In this document: piece by piece, positions 8,883 to 20,895 of the stretch
Numbering within the stretch: position 1 is the first letter of the stretch
How the letters are laid out: the number at the start of each line of letters is the position of its first letter
From: Candidatus Odyssella sp.
GTDB lineage: Bacteria; Pseudomonadota; Alphaproteobacteria; Paracaedibacterales; CAITNM01
Reading direction: 5' to 3'
Length of the DNA: 53,734 nt
NCBI GenBank assembly: GCA_020726185.1
Contig: DYTB01000007.1
Span: 1-53,734, forward strand
Program-made: the position numbers and the translations under genes
Notes under the pieces: generated by a model
What the model was told of the DNA's origin: nothing
What the model saw: only the letters and a program-made list of their open reading frames with translations
Databases searched by the model: none

Positions 8883-9779
8883 TTATGAATTAGAGAGAAA
8901 ACGGTTTGAGGGTGCATTAAGCACCGAAATATGATGACCTTTTTCACCTTTAAGAATTCGAACAACCTGTTCACCAGCACGGCGACCCATTTCGTATTGA
9001 TCAGGAGCGATTGCGCCCTTGCAACCACGTTTAACAGATTCAGGGTCAGAGCAAAATACAGGGATGCCCTTTTGTTTTGCTGTTTGTAACACTGCATCTA
9101 AAGCAGAAATAACTGTATTATCGTTTGTTAGCATTAGTGCATCAGCATTGGGCACTGTGCCCTGAGCTGCTTGCAGTACATCACCTGTTGAATAAGCAGG
9201 GGTTTTTATCACACGATATCCTGCGGTTTGAAGGGCATCTTCTAAGCGTTCTGCATGTACGTGCGAATTGGTTTCGCCAGGATTGTAAATAATTCCTACT
9301 ATGGATTCTTTTGGCAGAAATTCTTGAATAAGTTCTACTTGTTTTTTAATGTCTGGAGCGTCTGAAACCCCTGTTATATTTTCTTTGTTTTTACCACTCT
9401 CACTTATTAATTTTGCAGCAACTGGATCGGTGACGCCGGCAAATACCATGGGAATTTTTTGAGTATTAGCAGAAAACATGGCTTGTGCTGATGGTGTAGT
9501 AATTGCTACAAGCACATCAACTTTTTTTCCTATAAAATTTTGAGCTATTTGCGTAGCCAAAGCAGGATTTCCTTGAGCTGACTGAAATTCAATTTTTACT
9601 TTTTCACCAAAAGCTGCGGTAATTTCGTCTTCGATACCACTTCGAATTCGGTCTAAAGATGGGTGAGGGGCAATTTGCGTGATTGCAACAACTTTGTCAG
9701 TAATTTTTGATTGAGAAAAATTGGTAAAAAAACCAATTGCTAAAACAGTTGTAATGAATAGGGCGATTTTAGTGTACAT
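8883..9779 (-). CDS. ABC transporter substrate-binding protein (TrpX/COG2984 family), copy 2
   Basis: This 298-residue paralogue of the next gene downstream has a clear signal peptide (first 22 or so residues). It shares the motifs GNPALATQIAQNFIG, VGIIYNPGETNS and LTNDNTVISALD. Conservation is good across the whole length, so both copies look functional. Their ligand pockets may differ, because the regions around IAPHPSLDRIR and the C-terminus have diverged. GGAG precedes the ATG by about 7 nt. A hairpin followed by six T residues and a 17-codon leader frame lie upstream, so expression may be controlled by attenuation. Confidence 0.85.
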   Translation of the reverse strand: MYTKIALFITTVLAIGFFTNFSQSKITDKVVAITQIAPHPSLDRIRSGIEDEITAAFGEKVKIEFQSAQGNPALATQIAQNFIGKKVDVLVAITTPSAQAMFSANTQKIPMVFAGVTDPVAAKLISESGKNKENITGVSDAPDIKKQVELIQEFLPKESIVGIIYNPGETNSHVHAERLEDALQTAGYRVIKTPAYSTGDVLQAAQGTVPNADALMLTNDNTVISALDAVLQTAKQKGIPVFCSDPESVKRGCKGAIAPDQYEMGRRAGEQVVRILKGEKGHHISVLNAPSNRFLSNS

Positions 9780-9805
9780 AAGAGCTCCAACATTGAATGG
9801 CTAAT

Positions 9806-9839
9806 AAAAAACTGTGCGGAATAATCTAGGGATTATCCG
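9806..9839 (-). terminator. Hairpin with T6 tract upstream of the substrate-binding protein genes
   Basis: On the minus strand CGGATAATC (from 9839) pairs with GATTATTCCG (to 9817), giving a 9-bp stem with one bulged base and a 4-nt loop. Six T residues follow four bases later (9811-9806). It could end the tRNA-Glu transcript or act as an attenuator for the downstream genes. The stop codon of a small leader frame lies inside the stem. Confidence 0.5.
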
Positions 9840-9886
9840 TGTCGCCATCGAGCAATATGTTGGTGCATCATAATCACAGCTTCCAT
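9833..9886 (-). other. Possible 17-codon leader ORF
   Basis: The frame from the ATG at 9886 encodes MEAVIMMHQHIARWRHG and ends in a TAA inside the hairpin stem at 9839-9817. The geometry resembles an attenuation leader. The peptide has three histidines and a single tryptophan but no run of one residue, and there is no strong ribosome binding site. It may be chance. Confidence 0.25.
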
Positions 9887-9962
9887 AATGCACAATTTTT
9901 AAGCAAAAAGCAACAACTTTTTCCTAATGATATGCATTGGAGTATGTATAGAAAATCTAAAT

Positions 9963-10038
9963 TGGCGTCCCCAACGGGATTCGAACCCGTGTTGCCGCCT
10001 TGAGAGGGCGATGTCCTAGGCCTCTAGACAATGGGGAC
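9963..10038 (-). tRNA. tRNA-Glu (anticodon CUC)
   Basis: A 76-nt cloverleaf reads on the minus strand from GTCCCCA at 10038 to an encoded CCA at 9965-9963. The D arm, the anticodon arm (TCGCC stem, CTCTCAA loop, GGCGG stem) and the T arm GGGTTCGAATCCC all fold. Positions 34-36 are CTC, so it reads GAG. The usual bacterial glutamate tRNA has UUC. A second glutamate tRNA is therefore expected elsewhere. Confidence 0.95.
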
Positions 10039-10094
10039 CATGACTATATCTAACCATTCGAGCTGAGTTTTGCAAGCAAAATGCGTAAAAACTT

Positions 10095-10898
10095 TTAAGC
10101 GGCAGCTAGCAATTTACCTTCCATGACTGTAATGGCTTGTGCTGTAAGAGTAACTCTATTGTTTTCAAGCGCTACTTTGATGAATCCAGTGCGTTCTGAA
10201 ATTTGCATAGCGTTCATTGATGATTTCCCTAGCTTCTCTGCCCACAAAGGTGTTAGGCGGCAATGAGCAGAACCGCAAACAGGGTCCTCAGGAATACCAA
10301 CTTTAGGAGCGAAATACCTAGAAACAAAATCAATATTAGAATCTATCTCGCCTTCATTGAATGCAGTAATAGTTACGGAACGGCACGGTAATTGAGCAAT
10401 TTTTGCAAAATTAGGTTTTAATTCGCGTACAGCTTGTACAGAAGGCAAAACGACCACATACATAATATCGTCTTTGTAAACAGAGGTGACGGGCATGAAG
10501 CCTAATGCTTTGTTTAATAATTCTGGCATTGGCGCAGGTTCAATTATAAAACTTGGGAAGTTAAGGGTAATCCAGCTACCGTTACGCTGTGCTGTTAAGG
10601 GGCCGCCCATTGAATCAAAAGTGATCATATCACTTTTAATAACACCCTGTTCCCATAGTAAATGCGCTGCTGCAAGAGTGGCGTGTCCACATAGACCACA
10701 TTCATCCTTTGGAGAAAACCAGCGAATATGGTAATGATTATCTGCAAGCTTTTTTAAAAAAGTTGTTTCTGAATAATTTAATTCAGCAGCAATTTTTTGA
10801 GCTAAAATATCACTTGGAAATTCTGAGACAATGCTTATACCTGCAGGATTTCCTTTAAAAGGCTCATTAGTAAAAGCATTAACTTGCCAAATTTGCAT
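10095..10898 (-). CDS. PhzF family isomerase/epimerase-like protein
   Basis: The PhzF fold resembles diaminopimelate epimerase. The 267-residue product starts at the ATG at 10898, which has TTGGAGA about 6 nt before it. Family motifs are VNAFTNEPFKGNPAG near the N-terminus, ETTFLKK with the catalytic-position glutamate, WFSPKDECGLCGHATLAAAH and EDPVCGSAHCRLTPLW. These match the YddE/YHI9 group, whose substrates are mostly unknown. The gene is divergent from gapR. Nothing nearby suggests phenazine synthesis, so a small-molecule isomerase role is the most that can be inferred. Confidence 0.9.
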   Translation of the reverse strand: MQIWQVNAFTNEPFKGNPAGISIVSEFPSDILAQKIAAELNYSETTFLKKLADNHYHIRWFSPKDECGLCGHATLAAAHLLWEQGVIKSDMITFDSMGGPLTAQRNGSWITLNFPSFIIEPAPMPELLNKALGFMPVTSVYKDDIMYVVVLPSVQAVRELKPNFAKIAQLPCRSVTITAFNEGEIDSNIDFVSRYFAPKVGIPEDPVCGSAHCRLTPLWAEKLGKSSMNAMQISERTGFIKVALENNRVTLTAQAITVMEGKLLAAA

Positions 10899-10928
10899 AC
10901 GATTCTCCAATTGATGATTGCAGTTTGT

Positions 10929-10970
10929 AAGTATTCAAGATATTTTGAAAACACAATTGTTTCAATACTT
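10929..10970. repeat. Inverted repeat between phzF-like gene and gapR
   Basis: AAGTATTCAA (10929-10938) and TTCAATACTT (10961-10970) form an inverted repeat with one mismatch and a 22-nt spacer. It lies in the 103-bp divergent promoter region. It could be an operator for either gene or an AT-rich chance repeat. Confidence 0.3.
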
Positions 10971-11001
10971 AACATTAGAAATTTAATAAGGATACATAAA
11001 T

Positions 11002-11274
11002 ATGTCTATTAATTCCTCTGTCAGTGCTGCAGAATTACGCCAATTTATTGAAAAAGTTGAGCGTTTAGATGAAGACAAAGCAGAAATTCAAAATCACATT
11101 AAAGATGTGCTATCTGAAGCTAAAGCTCAAGGCTTTGATACAAAAATTATGCGCCAGGTTATTCGCATGCGCAAAATGAAAAAGGAAGAGCTGATTGAAC
11201 AACAAGAGCTTCTTGACGTGTACACTCATGCTTTAGGTATGCAAGTTGAAGCAGAAACAGCAGAAGCTGCCTAA
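11002..11274 (+). CDS. gapR: GapR-family DNA-binding protein (DUF2312)
   Basis: GapR is a nucleoid-associated protein found in nearly all Alphaproteobacteria. In Caulobacter it binds overtwisted DNA ahead of replication forks and transcription. The 90-residue product has the family length and the signature helices LRQFIEKVERLDEDKAEI, EAKAQGFDTKIMRQVIRMRK and KEELIEQQELLDVYTHALGM. AAGGA precedes the ATG by 10 nt. Its stop overlaps the cysS start by one base (TAATG), so gapR leads a gapR-cysS-trmJ operon. This gene is one of the clearest marks of alphaproteobacterial origin in the window. Confidence 0.93.
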   Translation: MSINSSVSAAELRQFIEKVERLDEDKAEIQNHIKDVLSEAKAQGFDTKIMRQVIRMRKMKKEELIEQQELLDVYTHALGMQVEAETAEAA

Positions 11275-12617
11275 TGTTGCAACTGTTTAACACTCTAAGC
11301 AAACAAAAAGAAGTTTTTAAACCACTTGATGCCGGCAATGTTGGCATGTATGTATGTGGACCTACTGTCTATGACCTTGCTCATTTAGGTAATGCAAGAC
11401 CGGTTGTTGTGTTTGACATGCTGCTCAGAGTGTTACAAAAGCAATATGCCAAGGTAACGTATGTACGAAACATTACGGATGTTGACGATAAAATAAATGC
11501 GGCAGCACATGCTAATGGCGAAGATATCCGTGAATTAACAACGCGTACGGCAAAAGCATATCATGAAGACATGAGCGCGTTGAATACGCTGCTTCCAACT
11601 CATGAACCTAGGGCTACAGACCATATTGCTGAAATGATTTCAATCATCGAATCATTAATAAATGGCGGCTATGCTTACGCTAATGAAGGGCATGTTTTGT
11701 TTAGAGTGCAAAAATATAAAGATTACGGACACCTTTCAAGGCGTAATCAAGATGAGTTACTAGCAGGTGCACGGGTTGAAATTGCTCCGTATAAAGAGAA
11801 AGCGGGTGACTTCGTGCTGTGGAAGCCATCAACGCCAGAATTACCCGGTTGGGAAAGTCCATGGGGTCGTGGAAGGCCTGGTTGGCACATCGAATGCTCT
11901 GCTATGAGCAAAGCGTTTCTTGGTAATACATTTGATATCCACGGTGGTGGTATTGACCTTGTGTTCCCTCATCATGAAAATGAAATTGCGCAAAGCTGTT
12001 GCGCCCATGGTACTGACCGCATGGCAATGGTGTGGATGCATAACGGGCATTTGCTTGTTAATGGCGAAAAAATGTCGAAATCTCTTGGGAATTTTTTCAC
12101 CGTGCGTGATGTTTTGAAAAATTATCCAGGCGAAGTTATTCGCTTTGCTTTTTTAAGTACGCATTACAGACAGCCACTTGATTGGACTGACGAAAGCCCA
12201 AAGAACGCAAAAGCAACTCTCGATAGGTTTTACAAAGCTATTGAATATGCAAAGGGTGAAGGGGAACTTTCTTCAGATATTATTGCAGCACTGGAAGATG
12301 ACCTAAACACACCGCTTGCGATAAGTTATTTGCACGAACTTGCAAATGCAGTGTTTAAATCAACTGGCGACGAACAAATTGCGGCTGCGAATACACTAAA
12401 AGCCAGCGGGCAATTTTTAGGATTACTTGCTCAAGATTCTCAAATTTGGTTTCAAGGACAATCTGATAATCAAGACATAGATCAACTGGTGACTGCACGT
12501 CATGAAGCTAAGCAGGCAAAGAACTTTGCAGAGGCAGACAGAATTCGTGCATTGCTCATTAATCAAGGTATTACCCTTGAAGACGGCCCTAATGGAACCA
12601 TCTGGCGTCGAGCTTAA
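11274..12617 (+). CDS. cysS: Cysteinyl-tRNA synthetase
   Basis: CysS is the class I synthetase that charges tRNA-Cys. The 447-residue protein is full length. It has the zinc-site cysteine in MYVCGPTVYD, the HIGH-type motif HLGNAR, WHIECSAMS and HHENE with further zinc ligands, and KMSKSLGNF for ATP. The C-terminal anticodon-binding part (EADRIRALLINQGITLEDG) ends normally. The gene overlaps gapR and trmJ by one base each, so translation of the three is probably coupled. Confidence 0.97.
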   Translation: MLQLFNTLSKQKEVFKPLDAGNVGMYVCGPTVYDLAHLGNARPVVVFDMLLRVLQKQYAKVTYVRNITDVDDKINAAAHANGEDIRELTTRTAKAYHEDMSALNTLLPTHEPRATDHIAEMISIIESLINGGYAYANEGHVLFRVQKYKDYGHLSRRNQDELLAGARVEIAPYKEKAGDFVLWKPSTPELPGWESPWGRGRPGWHIECSAMSKAFLGNTFDIHGGGIDLVFPHHENEIAQSCCAHGTDRMAMVWMHNGHLLVNGEKMSKSLGNFFTVRDVLKNYPGEVIRFAFLSTHYRQPLDWTDESPKNAKATLDRFYKAIEYAKGEGELSSDIIAALEDDLNTPLAISYLHELANAVFKSTGDEQIAAANTLKASGQFLGLLAQDSQIWFQGQSDNQDIDQLVTARHEAKQAKNFAEADRIRALLINQGITLEDGPNGTIWRRA

Positions 12618-13315
12618 TGATTAAGCCTATTATTCTTTTGCACCAGGTTCAGCTAGCTGAAAATTTGGGCGCAGTTGCACGTGCTATGGGAAACTTTGGC
12701 ATAACACAACTTCGATTGATTCAGCCTAAGTGCGACCCAGATGATAGTAAAGCAATCGCTATGGCAGTTGGTAATGAACGTGTGTTAGAAGAAGCAAGTA
12801 TTTACCAAAGCTTAGAACATGCCGTTGGGGACTTAGAGATAGTTTTTGCAACCACAGCTGCGGAGCGTGAATTAATTAAAGAATATCATACTCCAAAAAC
12901 GGCAGTGCCATTAATGAATGGAAAAAAGGTTGGGTTGCTATTTGGGCCTGAACGCACAGGTCTTAGTAATGAAGATTTGTCTGTTGCAACGCACATTATT
13001 ACTATTCCTGTTGATCCTGATTTTTCATCATTAAACATTGCACAGGCTGTAGTGGTTATTTTATATGAATGGTACCAGTCTCACACAGCTCAAGACTCAT
13101 GGCTGCACATGGGTAATACAAAACCAGTTAATCAAAAAGAGCTTCATCATTTTTTTCAGTCTTTAGAAACAGAACTGGATTTGGTGAATTTCTGGAGAGT
13201 TCCTCATAAAAAAGAAAAGATGTGGCAAAATATTAGGGCTGCATTCTTAAAAATGCAGCCCACAGAGCAAGAGATTCGCACCTTGTACGGTGCAATTCAA
13301 GCAATTAAAAAGTAA
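12617..13315 (+). CDS. trmJ: tRNA (cytidine/uridine-2'-O-)-methyltransferase TrmJ
   Basis: TrmJ is a SPOUT-family enzyme that methylates the ribose at position 32 of several tRNAs. The 232-residue product has the knotted-fold motifs NLGAVARAMGNFG, LLFGPERTGLSNED and SLNIAQAVVVILYEW. The C-terminal extension is typical of TrmJ rather than the shorter TrmL. It is the last gene of the gapR operon and ends one base before the stop of a converging gene. There is thus no intergenic terminator space. Confidence 0.9.
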   Translation: MIKPIILLHQVQLAENLGAVARAMGNFGITQLRLIQPKCDPDDSKAIAMAVGNERVLEEASIYQSLEHAVGDLEIVFATTAAERELIKEYHTPKTAVPLMNGKKVGLLFGPERTGLSNEDLSVATHIITIPVDPDFSSLNIAQAVVVILYEWYQSHTAQDSWLHMGNTKPVNQKELHHFFQSLETELDLVNFWRVPHKKEKMWQNIRAAFLKMQPTEQEIRTLYGAIQAIKK

Positions 13316-13909
13316 TTATCCAACTACAGCGATTTTTGCTCCGACTGTACATAGAAATTTCTTTTCTGAATGAAAGTTGGTAAATGCATTTCTTCCTGCT
13401 GCTTCTACAATTCTGCCTTCTGAAATGCCTTTTCCATCAACAATGGGACCATCAGCTTTTGGCTTGTCTGTATAAGTGAAAGTAGCTCTTTCTTTGCCGT
13501 TCTTTTTAATTTCTGCAATGGCTTTGTCTCGAACAACTTCATCAGTGCTTGTTCTGAAATCTGACACTGGTTTACCTAGTAAAGTAGGATCAGTTGAAGC
13601 AACAACTGTGTCTTTTCCCTCCTCGTAACACATAATGCACATTTTCTGCGCTGCAGCTTCCCTAACAGTGGCTTGCAAAGGCAATTCTCGGTCTGTTGTT
13701 TGAGTTTCTCCACTTATTATTTTAAATAGTTCTTCAGGTCCACTTACTTTCGCACTTACTAGTCCACCGACAATTTTATCTATATCACTCGCTTGTGTAG
13801 CATTTACTGCTAAAGATGGTGCCGCTGCTTTTTTATCGCCAGCAGTATGTGCTGCGCTCAGTGTTGCAACAGATAAGGCTAGGCTTATTAACAAAGATTT
13901 TAATTTCAT
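13316..13909 (-). CDS. Exported protein with a single Cache-like domain
   Basis: A signal peptide (MKLKSLLISLALSVATLSAA) is followed by about 175 residues. The stretch VVASTDPTLLGKPVSDFRT, then FTYTDK and a C-terminal strand region, resembles single Cache (sCache_2) sensing domains. No transmembrane segment or signalling domain follows, so it is a free periplasmic domain rather than a chemoreceptor. The start at 13909 is preferred because GGAG lies 10 nt upstream. Its ligand and partner are unknown. It converges with trmJ with no gap. Confidence 0.65.
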   Translation of the reverse strand: MKLKSLLISLALSVATLSAAHTAGDKKAAAPSLAVNATQASDIDKIVGGLVSAKVSGPEELFKIISGETQTTDRELPLQATVREAAAQKMCIMCYEEGKDTVVASTDPTLLGKPVSDFRTSTDEVVRDKAIAEIKKNGKERATFTYTDKPKADGPIVDGKGISEGRIVEAAGRNAFTNFHSEKKFLCTVGAKIAVVG

Positions 13910-14028
13910 AATGACTGACTCCAAGTTCAAATGTTTGCCTATACTAACAATTTTTTCTAAAATTTTCCTATTATTTTTTCTATTGCTAAATAATATGTAG
14001 GGTCATGTTGTAAAAAAACACTTGGTTT

Positions 14029-16002
14029 TTATCCAAAATCTGCTAGCAATTCCTCGACAGCATCTTTTTTCTGAGGTTGTTTCTCATCTTTAGTTGGTGT
14101 TTTTACTGAGATTTTAGGTTGAACTGTCTTCTTAGGTGGTTGATTGGGACCATTATAAACTTCAGGACCACGATAAAAAGCTGCGGTTACTAGTGCAGGT
14201 AAATTTGAACCAGAAGATTCGTTTGCCATACGTTTATTCTTGTCATTTCCTGTCCAAACTCCAACTACTAAATTCTGAAATCCAATATCATTTTCCAAAG
14301 GCTCACGCAAACTAAAAAACCAAGCGTCAATGTTTCCACTTTTGTCGCCATTAGTGCCAGTTTTACCCATTACAGTTGGCGAAACGTTGGCTCTATAGCC
14401 ACTACGACCGTCAACCACCGCTCTTAGCAAAGTACGCATTTTAGCAAGCGGTTCTGGCTTTATAATTATTTGAGTTTGCTGTTCTTCTCGCCTGTAAAGA
14501 ATGTTACCTTCTTTATCACGAATTTCTAGAATTCCATAAGGCCAAACTGCACGTCCCTGATTTGCATACGTTGCAAATGCCGAAGTCAAATCAAGTAAGG
14601 TAGCTTCAATTGCTCCTAATGATAAGGAAAGATGCTCCTCCATAGGGCTAGTAATACCTAAACGATGGGCTGCTTCAATAACTTTTCGAGGTGTAACTTT
14701 TTCCATTAGCCGAATTGGTACACTGTTAACAGAACGAGAGAATGCTTCAACAATGCTCACTTCTCCGCGAGTCTTCCAAGTGAAATTGCTAGGGCGCCAT
14801 GTGCCGTTGACATAAGGGCTATCATCAATTTTGTCCTCAGGGCTCATGCCATCTTCCATTGCCGCTAAGAAAATAAACATTTTGAAAGCGGATCCTGGTT
14901 GGCGAGAAGCTTGGACACGATTGAATTGGCTTTTTTTGTAATCGACACCGCCAATCATTGCACGTACTGCCCCATCTGGGTTCATGGCAAGCAAAGCAAG
15001 TTGAGATGTCTTAAGCTTAGCACCCATCTCATTTATATGATCAACACAAACATGGTCAGCATGGCGTTGCATCGCAGGATCTAATGTGGTTACCACAATT
15101 AAATCACGGTCCATCCCGTTAACAAAATTAGGAATAAGTTCTATGACCCAATCGCAAAAATATTTGAAGCTACTTTCTTGCTTGTTATTTTCAAGCACGT
15201 GGATACCTTCATTAAAGTATGTTTGTGCATTTTTAATAAACCCTGCTTCTTGCATAAGCTGTAAAACTGTTTTGGCACGTTCCTTAGCTTTTTCAGGGTT
15301 AGATGAAGGAGAAAAGCGCGAAGGGGCTTTGAGCAACCCGGCAATCACCGCTGCTTCAAACACAGTAAGGTCGCGTGCTGATTTATTAAAGTAACGCTGC
15401 GCTGCTGCTTCAATGCCAAAAGTTCCAGCACCGAGGTAAACACGGTTTAGATACATTGTCAAAATATCGTCTTTTGAAAATTTCCATTCAAGCCAAACTG
15501 CTAGGAAAACTTCAAGAATCTTCCGTTTAAAAGAACGGTCACTTACAGTAAAAGAGCCTTCTGTAAATAATAAATTTTTTGCCAGCTGTTGAGTTACAGT
15601 AGATCCACCTTGAATCACACGGTTCGCACGATAGTTTTCGTAAGCTGCTCGTGCAAGGCCTATAATATCAACACCAAAGTGATAGTAGAAGCGTCGATCT
15701 TCCACAGCCATAAGTGCTTGTGGAACATGTTTTGGCAAATCTTGTACGCGAACCATTTCATCGAACACATCGCCATAGGTATTTATCACCGTGCCATCAA
15801 TAGTTTGAATGGTGATGCTTGGGGTGCGTACATTTGTTTGCAAGTGATTTAAATCAGGTAGGTCTTGCACAAACCATAAAAGGATTAATCCTAGTAGAAT
15901 TGACCCCCAAATGCTTGCTAATAGGCAAAACCTACCAACAAGACCTAATAATGATCTTTTTGCTTTTTTTTTCTTAGTCTTTTGTTGCTTCTTAATAGCC
16001 AC
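14029..16002 (-). CDS. mrcA: Bifunctional penicillin-binding protein 1A
   Basis: This class A PBP polymerises and cross-links peptidoglycan in the periplasm. A lysine-rich cytoplasmic tail and one membrane segment (about residues 20-46) come first. The GT51 glycosyltransferase domain follows with EDRRFYYHFGVD and GGSTVTQQLAKNL. The transpeptidase domain has PGSAFKMF (SxxK), SRSVN (SxN) and GKTGTNG (KTG). At 657 residues it is shorter than many PBP1A proteins, which suggests a reduced OB domain between the two. The C-terminal tail is rich in lysine, proline and glutamine. It starts 11 nt after gyrB. Confidence 0.93.
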   Translation of the reverse strand: MAIKKQQKTKKKKAKRSLLGLVGRFCLLASIWGSILLGLILLWFVQDLPDLNHLQTNVRTPSITIQTIDGTVINTYGDVFDEMVRVQDLPKHVPQALMAVEDRRFYYHFGVDIIGLARAAYENYRANRVIQGGSTVTQQLAKNLLFTEGSFTVSDRSFKRKILEVFLAVWLEWKFSKDDILTMYLNRVYLGAGTFGIEAAAQRYFNKSARDLTVFEAAVIAGLLKAPSRFSPSSNPEKAKERAKTVLQLMQEAGFIKNAQTYFNEGIHVLENNKQESSFKYFCDWVIELIPNFVNGMDRDLIVVTTLDPAMQRHADHVCVDHINEMGAKLKTSQLALLAMNPDGAVRAMIGGVDYKKSQFNRVQASRQPGSAFKMFIFLAAMEDGMSPEDKIDDSPYVNGTWRPSNFTWKTRGEVSIVEAFSRSVNSVPIRLMEKVTPRKVIEAAHRLGITSPMEEHLSLSLGAIEATLLDLTSAFATYANQGRAVWPYGILEIRDKEGNILYRREEQQTQIIIKPEPLAKMRTLLRAVVDGRSGYRANVSPTVMGKTGTNGDKSGNIDAWFFSLREPLENDIGFQNLVVGVWTGNDKNKRMANESSGSNLPALVTAAFYRGPEVYNGPNQPPKKTVQPKISVKTPTKDEKQPQKKDAVEELLADFG

Positions 16003-16013
16003 GACACATGAAC

Positions 16014-19512
<3,499 letters not shown>

Positions 19513-19580
19513 ATGTTAAATTGCTATTAAACGTATGCTCATCCTATAGCTTGCTTAAACACCTAGCAAGATAGAACTTA

Positions 19581-20777
19581 TTATGTGTCTAGAGTAATTA
19601 GGTCTTTTAACTGCATTAACTCATGACTTTTCTTTATTGCTAAAAAGCCGGGGAATCTTTCTTCCATCGCTTGATCTACTACTTTATTTAAATCTGTTTG
19701 ATTTTTGATATGAGAGAATCGTTTGTATTCCTCGTCAAATGCTTGGCTAAATTTTTGACAATAGTAGATGTTGAAATTTGCAAGAGCTACGACTGATAGT
19801 TTGTCACAAGGTCGATACTGTAAAGTTGAAATGAATCCAGCCATGCCTCCATCATGTTTGAACACATCTCCATTTGTGTGTTTTATTTTTATAATTCCGT
19901 AGCAGTAATAGCTTGGCGCATCCTCTGAATCTATTTGCACATGCTCGCTTAACATGAGTTCAGTAACTTCACCTGGAAAAACTTTATTGCCATAAAGATT
20001 TTCATTCCACTTGAGCAAATCTGTAACGTTGGAAATTAATCCACCTGCGCCACATAAAAGAGCATTTCGACCATATGTTTTTGTTTCAGTAGGAAGTGAA
20101 TTTTCGAAACAGGTGTAACCCCTGGCAAGATTTGGATAATCTCCAGACGCTTTCATTGTTCTGCATGTTCCAGTTTCAGGCATGAAAGTATTATGCATTT
20201 CCAGCGGCTTAAAAAAATGATCGTTTAAATACTGACTTAAGCTTTTCCCAGCTAACCGTGCAATAATTTCACTTAGTAAAAAGTAGCCAGCGTAAGAGTA
20301 CTGATATTTTGTGCCTTGTTCAAATAATAGTGGTTTGTCTTTTAAGGTTTTAATGACTTCAGCAGGGGGTATTACAGTGCTTTCATCTTTTTGAAAACTT
20401 GTTGTGGGAATGCCTGATGTATGAGTTAACAAGTGATGTAGAGAGACTTTCTCAGCCCATTCAGGTATAGATCCAGACCACATGAAATCGTTTGCTGGAA
20501 GGTAATTGATGAGAGGGCTATGGAGAGCTGCTTTTAGCGATTCAACAGATGGATCTTTGTGCCATAAGACGTGCAACAGTGCAGCAGCTGTGAATTGCTT
20601 TGTTATTGATGCTATAAAAAATTGTGTATCTTTTGTGCATAGTTGATTTGTTAAATAGTCAGCAATTCCAAACCCATTGGCATAAACAGTTTCTCCACCA
20701 TGAGCTACTGCAATTGTGCCGTTCATAACATGCGTTTTTTGAAATTCCTGAATTTTCTTAGGTATTAATGTCATCAC
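19581..20777 (-). CDS. Serine hydrolase, beta-lactamase/D-Ala-D-Ala carboxypeptidase-like family
   Basis: The 398-residue protein has the class C-type fold. The SxxK motif is SITKQF (Ser57, Lys60). The usual Tyr-x-Asn position reads YSYAGY, so the tyrosine at 160 is kept and the asparagine is replaced by tyrosine. The third motif region reads FKHDGGMAGF. There is no clear signal peptide, so it may act in the cytoplasm or be exported by another route. Such proteins are often esterases or peptidases, and the altered second motif makes true beta-lactamase activity less likely. The gene stands alone, with gaps on both sides. Confidence 0.85.
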   Translation of the reverse strand: MMTLIPKKIQEFQKTHVMNGTIAVAHGGETVYANGFGIADYLTNQLCTKDTQFFIASITKQFTAAALLHVLWHKDPSVESLKAALHSPLINYLPANDFMWSGSIPEWAEKVSLHHLLTHTSGIPTTSFQKDESTVIPPAEVIKTLKDKPLLFEQGTKYQYSYAGYFLLSEIIARLAGKSLSQYLNDHFFKPLEMHNTFMPETGTCRTMKASGDYPNLARGYTCFENSLPTETKTYGRNALLCGAGGLISNVTDLLKWNENLYGNKVFPGEVTELMLSEHVQIDSEDAPSYYCYGIIKIKHTNGDVFKHDGGMAGFISTLQYRPCDKLSVVALANFNIYYCQKFSQAFDEEYKRFSHIKNQTDLNKVVDQAMEERFPGFLAIKKSHELMQLKDLITLDT

Positions 20778-20895
20778 AGAAAAATCCCTTCAAAAAGGTA
20801 TGCTCATTATCATTGCGGGTTATCTTAATCTGACCATTTGATTGGTGTAAAGAACATCAAGCTAAATTCAAATCAGTATTTATATCATCTCGTAA

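Noticed and set aside
19581-20777. Antibiotic-resistance beta-lactamase
   Set aside because: The Tyr-x-Asn motif is altered and there is no signal peptide; a general serine hydrolase is the safer call.
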